Below, piece by piece: positions 1-5,876 of a DNA stretch of 6,093 bases. The notes below the pieces were generated by a model. The model saw only the letters and a program-made list of their open reading frames with translations, was not told the origin of the DNA and did no database searches. Made by a program: the position numbers and the translations under genes. Source of the DNA: Chromatiales bacterium (lineage in GTDB: Bacteria > Pseudomonadota > Gammaproteobacteria > Chromatiales > Chromatiaceae); assembly GCA_024762485.1 (NCBI GenBank), contig JANTHH010000164.1, positions 1 to 6,093 on the forward strand. The letters are read 5' to 3'. Position 1 is the stretch's first letter; each line of letters opens with the position of its first letter.

Positions 1-112
1 TTTAGCAGTATTTATTGTGCGCCCGCAATCTGGGACAAATCGGCGCATGCAGAAACTCTATCAGAAGCCTCCGGCCGGATGTAGGGAGACACCGGCTGCT
101 CCCGGTCGGTGA
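1..112. other. Region downstream of purF, no confirmed gene
   Basis: 112 bases between the purF stop and the window edge. It holds a small inverted repeat just after the stop (ACCGG 91-95 with CCGGT 102-106, six-base loop), the palindrome CCGGCCGG at 71-78, and a wider-spaced pair TGCGCC 18-23 with GGCGCA 42-47. None is followed by a T tract in the purF direction, so no intrinsic terminator can be called; termination by Rho, or read-through, is possible. The last 20 bases in the purF direction (20-1) are AT-richer. A minus-strand ATG at 48 opens a frame that runs 16 codons to the edge without a stop; it is too short to identify. Confidence 0.5.
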
Positions 113-1633
113 TCAGGCCTCGTTGTGCAGCTCGATGATGTTGCCGAGCTGTCCCGCCTCGCGTTTCTGCTTGGCGCCGTCGTTGCGCTGGTCCTCGAGA
201 TGATCGAGATAATCCGCATCGACATCGCCGGTGACATATTCGCCGCTGAACACCGAGGTATCGAAACGATCCACCAGGCTCTTGCCCTTTTTCTGCACCG
301 CCTCGATCAGGTCGCCCAGATCCTGATACAGCAGGGCATCGGCCCCGATGATCTCGCAAACCTGCTCAGTGGTGCGGCCATGGGCAACCAGCTCCTGCAC
401 CGATGGCATATCAATCCCATAGACATTGGGATAGCGCACCGGCGGCGCGGCGGAGGCGAAATAGACCTTGTTGGCACCGGCCTCGCGCGCCATCTCCACG
501 ATCTGCTTGGAGGTGGTGCCGCGGACGATGGAGTCGTCCACCAGCAGCACGTTCTTGCCCTTGAACTCGACATCGATGGGATTGAGCTTCTGCCGTACCG
601 ACTTCTTGCGTGCCTTCTGTCCGGGCATGATGAAGGTGCGGCCGATGTAGCGGTTCTTGATGAAACCCTCGGCGTAGGGAATACCGAGGGCCCGCGCCAT
701 GCTCAGCGCAGCGGTGCGGCTGGTGTCTGGGATGGGGATGACCACGTCGATGTCGTGACCGGACCATTCACGCTTGAGGCGCTCCGCGAGCCTCTTGCCC
801 ATGCGCCGGCGTGCCTTGTGCACGAAGATGTCGTCGATCACCGAGTCGGGACGCGCGAAGTAGACGAACTCGAAGATGCAGGGTGATTTCATGGTCTGCT
901 CCGCGCAGACCTGCGTAAAGATCTCACCCTTGGCCGTCAGCACCACCGCCTCGCCCGGGGCGATGTCGCGGATCAATTCGAAGCCGGCGGTATCCAGTGC
1001 CACGCTCTCGGAGGCGACCATGAACTCCTTGCCATCGGCGGTGTCGCGCTCACCGAATACCACCGGGCGGATGCCATGGGGGTCGCGGAAGGCGATGACA
1101 CCGTAATTGGGAATCATGACGACGGCGGCATAACCACCCCGGCAGCGTTGATGGACCCGCTCCACCGCCTTGAAGATGTCCTGCTCACGGATCTCCAGTG
1201 TCTGGGAGACCTCCTGCAGTTCATGGGCGAAGACATTGAGCAGGATCTCGGAATCGGACGATGTGTTGATGTGGCGGCGATCGGTGCGGAACAGCTCCTC
1301 CTTGAGTGCCTTCGCGTTTGTCAGGTTGCCGTTGTGGGCAAGCACGATCCCATAGGGCGAGTTGACATAGAACGGCTGGGCCTCCGCCGAGCTGGAGCTG
1401 CCGGCGGTGGGATAGCGGACATGGCCGATACCGATGTTGCCGCGCAGCTTGAGCATGTGTTGGGTGTCGAAGACATCGCGTGCCAGTCCATTGTCCTTGC
1501 GCAGGTGCAGTTTCTCTCCCTCGCAGGTGACGATGCCTGCGGCATCCTGGCCGCGGTGCTGCAACACCATCAATGCATCGTAGAGGTCCTGATTGACCGC
1601 GTCATGAGCAACTATGCCGACAATGCCACACAT
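113..1633 (-). CDS. purF: Amidophosphoribosyltransferase (glutamine PRPP amidotransferase)
   Basis: 506 aa, against 505 in E. coli. It catalyses the first committed step of de novo purine synthesis: glutamine plus PRPP gives 5-phosphoribosylamine. The N-terminal Ntn-type glutaminase domain begins MCGIVGIV; Cys2 becomes the N-terminal nucleophile once Met1 is removed. Arg73 and Tyr74 (HVRYPTAG), Asn101 and Gly102 (HNGN) and Asp127 occupy the E. coli positions of the glutamine site. The C-terminal phosphoribosyltransferase domain has PDTSRTA (302-308), the flexible PRPP loop around KNRYIGRTF and GQKARKK (326-344), and the PRPP signature VLLVDDSIVRGTT (362-374). There is no propeptide before Cys2, so this is the E. 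coli type rather than the processed, iron-sulfur Bacillus type. The ATG start is fixed by the required Cys2; a purine-rich GAAGAA precedes it. End-product inhibition by AMP and GMP is known in the family. No PurR operator is visible. Confidence 0.99.
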   Translation of the reverse strand: MCGIVGIVAHDAVNQDLYDALMVLQHRGQDAAGIVTCEGEKLHLRKDNGLARDVFDTQHMLKLRGNIGIGHVRYPTAGSSSSAEAQPFYVNSPYGIVLAHNGNLTNAKALKEELFRTDRRHINTSSDSEILLNVFAHELQEVSQTLEIREQDIFKAVERVHQRCRGGYAAVVMIPNYGVIAFRDPHGIRPVVFGERDTADGKEFMVASESVALDTAGFELIRDIAPGEAVVLTAKGEIFTQVCAEQTMKSPCIFEFVYFARPDSVIDDIFVHKARRRMGKRLAERLKREWSGHDIDVVIPIPDTSRTAALSMARALGIPYAEGFIKNRYIGRTFIMPGQKARKKSVRQKLNPIDVEFKGKNVLLVDDSIVRGTTSKQIVEMAREAGANKVYFASAAPPVRYPNVYGIDMPSVQELVAHGRTTEQVCEIIGADALLYQDLGDLIEAVQKKGKSLVDRFDTSVFSGEYVTGDVDADYLDHLEDQRNDGAKQKREAGQLGNIIELHNEA

Positions 1634-1639
1634 ATTTCT

Positions 1640-2158
1640 TCATCCCCACCATTGTGGATGTAACAACGCCGCGTACTGAAAACGCTGCGAGATGTCCTCG
1701 GGTAACAATCCCTTGAGCCACAGTGCCAGTTCCTCGAAGTACGGCACCAGTACGGAATCCTGCCACCAGGGGTCCTGGGGGATCGGTGTCAGCCCGGCGA
1801 GCAGTACGACGATGCATACCAGCACCACGCCACGGGCGATCCCGAACAGCATGCCGATCATCCGGTCGCTGCCGCTGAGGCCGGTCTTTTCCACCAGCTG
1901 TATCAAAAGATAGTTCACCAGGCCACCGATGATCAGGGTGGCGACCAGCAGACCGGCAAAGGCCAGCCCGAGCTGTACCGAGGGAGTCTCCACCCACTGC
2001 GACAGCAGGGGTGCGAGATCGCGGAAGAAGGTCCAGGCGATCCACAACGCGAACAGCCAGATTGCCAGCGAAAAGGCCTCGCGGACGAAGCCGCGGACCA
2101 GGCTGATGCCGCCGGAGAGAAACAGGGTGCCGAGGATGGCATAGTCGAACCAGTTCAT
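1640..2158 (-). CDS. cvpA: CvpA family inner-membrane protein
   Basis: 172 aa (E. coli CvpA 162). Four hydrophobic segments are visible, at about 5-20, 28-46, 64-88 and 102-122, followed by a soluble tail of about 50 residues. Family patterns include NWFDYAILG at the N-terminus, the basic SLVRGFVRE after the first segment (19-27), and DRMIGMLFGIARG before the fourth (98-110). CvpA was named for a need in colicin V production in E. coli and has since been linked to envelope stress and bile resistance; its molecular function is not settled. Its position directly before purF is conserved across gammaproteobacteria. The start is ATG, and its Shine-Dalgarno is weak or absent. The stop lies six bases before the purF start, so the two are almost certainly co-transcribed and possibly translationally coupled. 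Confidence 0.95.
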   Translation of the reverse strand: MNWFDYAILGTLFLSGGISLVRGFVREAFSLAIWLFALWIAWTFFRDLAPLLSQWVETPSVQLGLAFAGLLVATLIIGGLVNYLLIQLVEKTGLSGSDRMIGMLFGIARGVVLVCIVVLLAGLTPIPQDPWWQDSVLVPYFEELALWLKGLLPEDISQRFQYAALLHPQWWG

Positions 2159-2190
2159 GCTGTGGTTACTGCCCGCTGGAGTTGGACGCG

Positions 2191-2199
2191 ATTCTAACA
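2191..2199 (-). promoter_or_regulatory. Candidate extended -10 promoter upstream of cvpA-purF
   Basis: In the 66-base gap between dedD and cvpA the minus strand reads TGTTAGAAT, an extended -10 element (TGn plus TAGAAT, five of six bases of the consensus hexamer). It ends 32 bases before the cvpA ATG. A TTGACA-like ATGACA lies at 2215-2210, but the 13-base spacing is too short for a standard sigma70 pair, so the case rests on the extended -10. No PurR-type palindrome is visible nearby. Candidate only. Confidence 0.35.
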
Positions 2200-2224
2200 G
2201 TCATGAGGCTGTCATGCTGATTCA

Positions 2225-2791
2225 TCAGGGATAGCGCCTGATCGAGCCGTCGAGGCCGACGGTGGCCTTGATCTGCGGCAGCAATGCCTGCGCCCTCACC
2301 CGGTCGGCCTCGGGGCCGACGCGGACCCGGAAGACCGTCTTTCCAGAGACTTGTGCCTCCTCGATGAGGGTGTCGAAGCCGGCTGCGCGCAGCTTCTTCA
2401 CCACCTCCATCGCATTGCCCCGATCGGAAAAGCTGCCAACCTGTATCACCCAGGCACGCAGGCCGATGCCGGTTGCCGGCACGCCCTTCTCGGGCGTGCC
2501 CTTCACCGCCGGGGGGGCAGCCGCAGGGGCCGACTGTTTTGCCGGTGGCGACGCGGGAAGCGGTTCGGGACTGGGTTCTGGTTCGGGTTCGGGCAGGGCC
2601 GGCAGTGTCGTCTCGGCAACATGAGCGGAGCTGAAGGGCGTCGAGTCCGGCGCCGGGGGTTCGGGGATACGGCTCGGGAACACCGGGGCCTCGATCCGCG
2701 CGGCGTCGTCGAACAACATGGGAACGAAGATCACCGCCAGCGAGACGAGTACCGCTGCGCCCACCAGGCGCTTTTTCACTTGTTCGTCCAC
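2225..2791 (-). CDS. dedD: DedD-like SPOR-domain cell division protein
   Basis: 188 aa, somewhat shorter than E. coli DedD (220 aa). Layout: a short cytoplasmic N-terminus (1-8), one membrane anchor (about 9-27, LVGAAVLVSLAVIFVPMLF), a proline-, alanine- and glutamate-rich periplasmic linker (about 30-108, including PEPEPEPSPEP at 67-77), and a SPOR domain (about 111-186) that begins RAWVIQVGSFSDRGNA and contains the conserved FRVRVGP strand. SPOR domains bind peptidoglycan glycan strands stripped of stem peptides at the division septum, and E. coli DedD helps drive septal wall synthesis; the same role is inferred here. The N-terminal KRLVG...P.LFDD pattern and the position between folC and cvpA match dedD. 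The start is GTG with a good GGAG. The linker is encoded partly by a hexamer repeat and contains a strong coding-region hairpin. Another SPOR protein is possible in principle, but the context makes DedD most likely. Confidence 0.9.
   Translation of the reverse strand: MDEQVKKRLVGAAVLVSLAVIFVPMLFDDAARIEAPVFPSRIPEPPAPDSTPFSSAHVAETTLPALPEPEPEPSPEPLPASPPAKQSAPAAAPPAVKGTPEKGVPATGIGLRAWVIQVGSFSDRGNAMEVVKKLRAAGFDTLIEEAQVSGKTVFRVRVGPEADRVRAQALLPQIKATVGLDGSIRRYP
2478..2500 (-). other. Strong stem-loop inside dedD
   Basis: A perfect 9-bp inverted repeat, GGCACGCCC at 2478-2486 and GGGCGTGCC at 2492-2500, with a five-base loop (GAGAA on the coding strand). It encodes residues about 98-105 at the junction of linker and SPOR domain. 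A smaller stem, GCCGG 2468-2472 with CCGGC 2476-2480, overlaps it and would compete. There is no T tract, so it is not an intrinsic terminator. Its function, if any, is unknown. Confidence 0.55.
2562..2591 (-). repeat. Five tandem imperfect hexamers coding Glu-Pro / Ser-Pro in the DedD linker
   Basis: On the plus strand the units are GGTTCG, GGACTG, GGTTCT, GGTTCG and GGTTCG, end to end. Read on the coding strand they give the alternating Glu-Pro and Ser-Pro residues of the periplasmic linker. Such a stiff, extended linker would hold the SPOR domain away from the membrane. Each gain or loss of a unit changes the linker by two residues without shifting the frame. Confidence 0.75.
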
Positions 2792-2796
2792 ACCCG

Positions 2797-2800
2797 CTCC
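2797..2800 (-). promoter_or_regulatory. Shine-Dalgarno GGAG supporting the GTG start of dedD
   Basis: GGAG on the minus strand, five bases before the GTG at 2791-2789. It supports this GTG as the start of dedD; that start also gives the conserved DedD N-terminus, a short polar stretch followed by KKRLVGAAVLV. Confidence 0.7.
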
Positions 2801-2808
2801 GCTGTGCC

Positions 2809-2827
2809 GGGTCCGTGTCGCGGACCC
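2809..2827 (-). other. Stem-loop in the leader of dedD
   Basis: Perfect 7-bp inverted repeat: GGGTCCG at 2809-2815 pairs with CGGACCC at 2821-2827, with a five-base loop. It lies between the candidate -10 and the dedD ribosome binding site, with its 3' side nine bases from the GGAG. A second, weaker stem (CCCCT 2825-2829 with AGGGG 2836-2840) shares three bases with it, so the two cannot form together. There is no T tract on either side, so an intrinsic terminator is not supported. It could slow translation or decay of the message, or be incidental. Confidence 0.45.
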
Positions 2828-2844
2828 CTCTGGAAAGGGGATCG

Positions 2845-2850
2845 ATTATA
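2845..2850 (-). promoter_or_regulatory. Candidate sigma70 -10 box upstream of dedD
   Basis: On the minus strand the gap between folC and dedD contains a perfect TATAAT hexamer. In such GC-rich DNA this is unlikely to be common by chance, and it lies in the one sizeable gap of the gene block. A start about seven bases downstream, near 2838, would give a leader of about 47 bases before the dedD GTG. The weakness is the -35 region: at 17-base spacing it reads CCCACA, far from TTGACA, and there is no TGn extension. It is therefore a candidate internal promoter only. Confidence 0.4.
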
Positions 2851-2888
2851 GCTGTTCCGGGTGGCGATGTGGGGCACTGGCCGCCGTT

Positions 2889-4184
2889 TCAGTCGTCCGT
2901 GCCATCCAGCCATTGCCGGGCGGCGGCGACGGTGTAAAACGAGCCGAAAACCAGGACAAGGTCCTCCGGTGTGCTGTCGCGTCGCGCCGCGGCCAGCGCC
3001 TCTCCGACATCGCCGAACACGCCCCGCACATCGCTGCCGCCGGGAAAACGCTGCATCAGTGACAGACCACTGAGGCCACGGGGTACGTCGAGCCCGGCGA
3101 GAAACCAACCGTCGACAGAGGGCGAAAGGGCCGCCTGCACCGCCGCCACGTCCTTGTCTTCGAGCATGGCGATTACCGCATGCACCCGGCCACCGGGCCG
3201 CAGAGTGGAAAGGTTGTCGGCCAACGCACGACTGGCCTGGGGATTATGGGCCACGTCCAGCACCCAGGTGGGGCTGCCGGGGATGACCTCGAAGCGACCC
3301 GGCTGATGTGCCGCCAGCAGACCCTCGCGCACTGCCCGTTGATCCACCGGGAGTTGACCGTCGAGGGCCGCGAACAGGGCCAGCACCCCGGCGGCATTGG
3401 TCAGCTGATGACGACCACGCAGCGCCGGCAGCGGCAGACCGTGGCGCTGCCCCCCCGGGCCCTGCCAGCGCCATCCCTGCTCATCGGGGATGGCGTCAAA
3501 GTCCCTGCCCGCCCGCTGCAGCCGCGCACCGATCGCCCCGGCGTGACGGACCAGGCTCTCTGGTGCCTGTGCGCCGGCATAGATGGCAGGCCTGCCCGCA
3601 CGGAAGATGCCCGCCTTCTCGAAGGCGATGGCCTCGATGTCATCGCCGAGCCAATCCTGGTGGTCGAGATCGACGCCGGTGATCAGGACGGCATCGGCGT
3701 CGATCAGATTGACCGCATCCAGTCGCCCGCCCAGACCCACCTCGAGGATTGCCAGGTCGAGCGTGGCCTGGGCGAAAAGCAGAAAGGCAGCCAAGGTGCC
3801 GAATTCGAAATAGGTCAGCGGGATGTCGCCGCGCGCCTGCTCGATCGTTTCGAAGGCATCGCACAGGGCCTGATCCGTCGCTTCATCGCCATCGATACGA
3901 ATGCGTTCGTTGTAACGCAGCAGATGTGGCGAGGTGAACACGCCGCTGCGGTAGCCGGCGCGTCGGGCGATGGCATCGGTCATGGCCGCGCAGGAACCCT
4001 TGCCGTTGGTCCCACCGATACTGACGACCACCCGTGCCAGATCCGGCGCGCCCAGGCGCTGCCAGACCTGGCCGATGCGCTCCAGACCGAGGTCGATACC
4101 ACGGGGGTTGAGGCCGGACTGATAGTCCAGCCATTGGCTGAGATCCCTGGCGGTTGGCAAGCGCCGCTCAGACCGGTCGGGCAC
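2889..4184 (-). CDS. folC: Bifunctional folylpolyglutamate synthase / dihydrofolate synthase
   Basis: 431 aa, a Mur-ligase-type ATP-dependent enzyme. FolC in this group adds glutamate to dihydropteroate, making dihydrofolate, and extends glutamate tails on reduced folates. Visible motifs: P-loop GTNGKGS (58-64); TSPHL and YNERI (84-95); EVGLGGRLDAVN (148-159), whose Glu148 is a Mg ligand; His175 in DLDHQDWLG; Lys190 in FEKAGI, the lysine that is carbamoylated in homologues; PGRFEV (295-300); and DVAHNP (310-315) in the C-terminal domain. Glu148, His175 and Lys190 sit two residues beyond their E. coli numbers. Bifunctionality is inferred from the gammaproteobacterial family. The start chosen is GTG at 4184, which overlaps accD by 17 bases and has no clear Shine-Dalgarno. 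A TTG at codon 9 (4160) would begin seven bases after the accD stop and cannot be excluded. Both starts keep the whole catalytic protein. Translational coupling to accD is likely. Confidence 0.97.
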   Translation of the reverse strand: MPDRSERRLPTARDLSQWLDYQSGLNPRGIDLGLERIGQVWQRLGAPDLARVVVSIGGTNGKGSCAAMTDAIARRAGYRSGVFTSPHLLRYNERIRIDGDEATDQALCDAFETIEQARGDIPLTYFEFGTLAAFLLFAQATLDLAILEVGLGGRLDAVNLIDADAVLITGVDLDHQDWLGDDIEAIAFEKAGIFRAGRPAIYAGAQAPESLVRHAGAIGARLQRAGRDFDAIPDEQGWRWQGPGGQRHGLPLPALRGRHQLTNAAGVLALFAALDGQLPVDQRAVREGLLAAHQPGRFEVIPGSPTWVLDVAHNPQASRALADNLSTLRPGGRVHAVIAMLEDKDVAAVQAALSPSVDGWFLAGLDVPRGLSGLSLMQRFPGGSDVRGVFGDVGEALAAARRDSTPEDLVLVFGSFYTVAAARQWLDGTDD

Positions 4185-5031
4185 GCCCGGCCATCAGGCT
4201 GATCAGGTTGGCGAGGCGGTCACGCATCTCGCGTCGATCGACGATCAGGTCGATGGCGCCATGCTCGATCAGGAACTCGCTGCGCTGGAAGCCCTCGGGA
4301 AGCTTTTCCCGCACCGTCTGCTCGATCACGCGCGGACCGGCAAAGCCGATAAGTGCATTCGGCTCGGCCACATTGACATCGCCGAGCATCGCCAGGCTGG
4401 CGGAGACACCGCCCATGGTCGGATCCGTCATCACCGAGATGAATGGCAGGCCCCGCTTGGCCAGTCGGTTGAGCGCAGCACTGGTCTTGGCCATCTGCAT
4501 CAGTGAGAAAAGGGATTCCTGCATCCGCGCCCCGCCGCTGGCGGAGAAACAGACCATCGGGCAATTGTGCTCGATGGCCGCCTCGACGCCGCGCACGAAT
4601 CGCTCACCGACCACAGAGCCCATGGAGCCACCCATGAACTTGAACTCGAAGGCGGCGGCGATCAGCTCCATGCCCTTGAGCTGGCCACGCATCACCACCA
4701 GGGCATCCTTTTCGCCGGTGGCCTTCTGGGCGGCACTGAGCCGCTCCTTGTACTTCTTGCTGTCCTTGAACTTGAGCGGATCACTGGACTGCAGATTGCC
4801 GGCGAGCTCTTCACGCGGCTCGGCATCGAGGAAGAGATCGAGCCGGCGGCGCGCACCGATGCGCCCATGGTGGTCGCACTTGGGACAGACGTCCTGATTA
4901 CGCTCCATTTCCGCACGGTAGAGCACGGCGCCGCAGCCCGGACACTTGGTCCAGAGACCCTCCGGCACCCCTTTTTTGTCGCTGCTGTCGGTGCGGATAC
5001 GGGTGGGCAGCAGTTTGTCAAACCAGTTCAT
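4168..5031 (-). CDS. accD: Acetyl-CoA carboxylase, carboxyltransferase subunit beta
   Basis: 287 aa. With AccA it forms the alpha2-beta2 carboxyltransferase, which moves the carboxyl group from biotinyl-AccB to acetyl-CoA, giving malonyl-CoA for fatty acid synthesis. The N-terminal zinc ribbon is complete: Cys30, Cys33, Cys49 and Cys52 (CPGC, 15 residues, CPKC). The crotonase-like core follows, with the glycine-rich segments SASGGARM (163-170), PTMGGVS (204-210) and FAGPRVIEQT (230-239) that form the acyl-CoA site and oxyanion hole. The ATG start gives the typical short MNWFDKLLP leader; a weak GAG lies about nine bases upstream. Compared with E. coli (304 aa) the C-terminus is shorter and lacks the acidic, proline-rich tail, ending at MAGRARPV. 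In E. coli the zinc domain binds accD and accA mRNA to balance expression; whether that happens here is unknown. The end overlaps the annotated start of folC. Confidence 0.98.
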   Translation of the reverse strand: MNWFDKLLPTRIRTDSSDKKGVPEGLWTKCPGCGAVLYRAEMERNQDVCPKCDHHGRIGARRRLDLFLDAEPREELAGNLQSSDPLKFKDSKKYKERLSAAQKATGEKDALVVMRGQLKGMELIAAAFEFKFMGGSMGSVVGERFVRGVEAAIEHNCPMVCFSASGGARMQESLFSLMQMAKTSAALNRLAKRGLPFISVMTDPTMGGVSASLAMLGDVNVAEPNALIGFAGPRVIEQTVREKLPEGFQRSEFLIEHGAIDLIVDRREMRDRLANLISLMAGRARPV

Positions 5032-5066
5032 GGCGTTTTTCTCGTTCGGTGGGCTGCGGGCCCGTG

Positions 5067-5876
5067 TTAGCTGGCGGCATCCATCGCCTGGCGCATGCCA
5101 CGGATCAACTCCGCGACCTCCGCGCTGAGACGTTCGGGCTGATCTGCATTGGCCTCGATACGCGAGACCAGTGCACTGCCGACGATGACGGCATCGGCGA
5201 GCCGGGACATACGTGCCGCAGTCTCCGCGTCCTTGATGCCGAAGCCGACACCAAGCGGCAGGTCGATGATCCGGCGGATATCGGCGAGCTTGCTCTCGAC
5301 GCTGGCGAGGTCGAGATGGCCGGCACCGGTGACCCCTTTCAGTGCCACATAATAAACAAAGCCACTGGCCGATTCACCGATCAGGCGAATGCGCGCCTCG
5401 TGACTGGTGGGGGCCAGCAGATAAATCGGGTCGAGGCCGTGACTGCGCAGTGCAGTGGTGAGTTCCGCGGCCTCCTCGGGGGGCATGTCGACAGTCAGCA
5501 CGCCATCGACACCGGCATCGGCGGCGGCCTCGGCAAAGGCCTGGTAGCCCATGACCTCGAGTGGATTGAGGTAGCCCATCAGCACCACCGGGGTGTCGCT
5601 GTCCTCGCGGCGGAATGCGCGCACCATCTCCAGTACGTCATGCAGACTGACATGGTGCGCCAGGGCGCGTTCAGTGGCGCGCTGGATCACCGGCCCGTCG
5701 GCCATGGGGTCGGAAAAAGGCACCCCGAGCTCGATGACATCGGCGCCGGATTCCACCAGTGTGTGCATCAGCGGCACGGTGGTCTGCGGCGACGGATCAC
5801 CCGCGGTGACATAGGGAATCAATGCCTTGCGCCCGGTTTCCGCCAGCAGCGCGAATCTCGCTTCGAGCCGGCTCAT
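5067..5876 (-). CDS. trpA: Tryptophan synthase alpha chain
   Basis: 269 aa, the normal length for TrpA (E. coli 268). It is a TIM-barrel enzyme that cleaves indole-3-glycerol phosphate to indole and glyceraldehyde 3-phosphate and passes indole through a tunnel to TrpB. The catalytic residues fall at their classical numbers: Glu49 in VIELGVPFSDP and Asp60 in DPMADGP. Tyr175, Thr183 (KGVTG) and Phe212 (GVGFGI) of the substrate pocket are also in place, and a phosphate-binding VGSALV lies near residues 232-237. The ATG start is well supported: it overlaps the trpB stop (ATGA) and has an AAGGG Shine-Dalgarno match at 5885-5889, eight bases upstream. The stop is TAA, the only one here that is not TGA. 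accD follows after 35 bases, so co-transcription is likely. No sign of truncation or frameshift. Confidence 0.98.
   Translation of the reverse strand: MSRLEARFALLAETGRKALIPYVTAGDPSPQTTVPLMHTLVESGADVIELGVPFSDPMADGPVIQRATERALAHHVSLHDVLEMVRAFRREDSDTPVVLMGYLNPLEVMGYQAFAEAAADAGVDGVLTVDMPPEEAAELTTALRSHGLDPIYLLAPTSHEARIRLIGESASGFVYYVALKGVTGAGHLDLASVESKLADIRRIIDLPLGVGFGIKDAETAARMSRLADAVIVGSALVSRIEANADQPERLSAEVAELIRGMRQAMDAAS

Noticed and set aside
66..112. Intrinsic terminator after purF
   Set aside because: The stems are short (5 bp, plus an 8-base palindrome) and no T tract follows in the direction of transcription.
125..886. 253-codon open frame on the plus strand, opposite purF
   Set aside because: A shadow of the PurF phosphoribosyltransferase domain; no domain is recognisable in the translation.
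2159..2224. PurR operator before cvpA, as in E. coli
   Set aside because: I searched by eye for an ACGCAAACG-type palindrome and found none on either strand.
3180..4202. 340-codon open frame on the plus strand, opposite folC
   Set aside because: It is antisense to a gene with every FolC motif. Long antisense frames are common in GC-rich DNA, and its translation shows no recognisable family and no ribosome binding site of note.
5017..5031. Shared MNWFD start of AccD and CvpA (14 of 15 bases equal, with 2144-2158)
   Set aside because: Similarity stops after the fifth codon; both N-termini are typical of their own families, so coincidence is the simplest view.
5032..5066. CGGGCCCG palindrome between trpA and accD as a regulatory hairpin
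   Set aside because: It is an 8-base palindrome without a loop and cannot form a stable hairpin; no T tract and no repeat elsewhere in the window.
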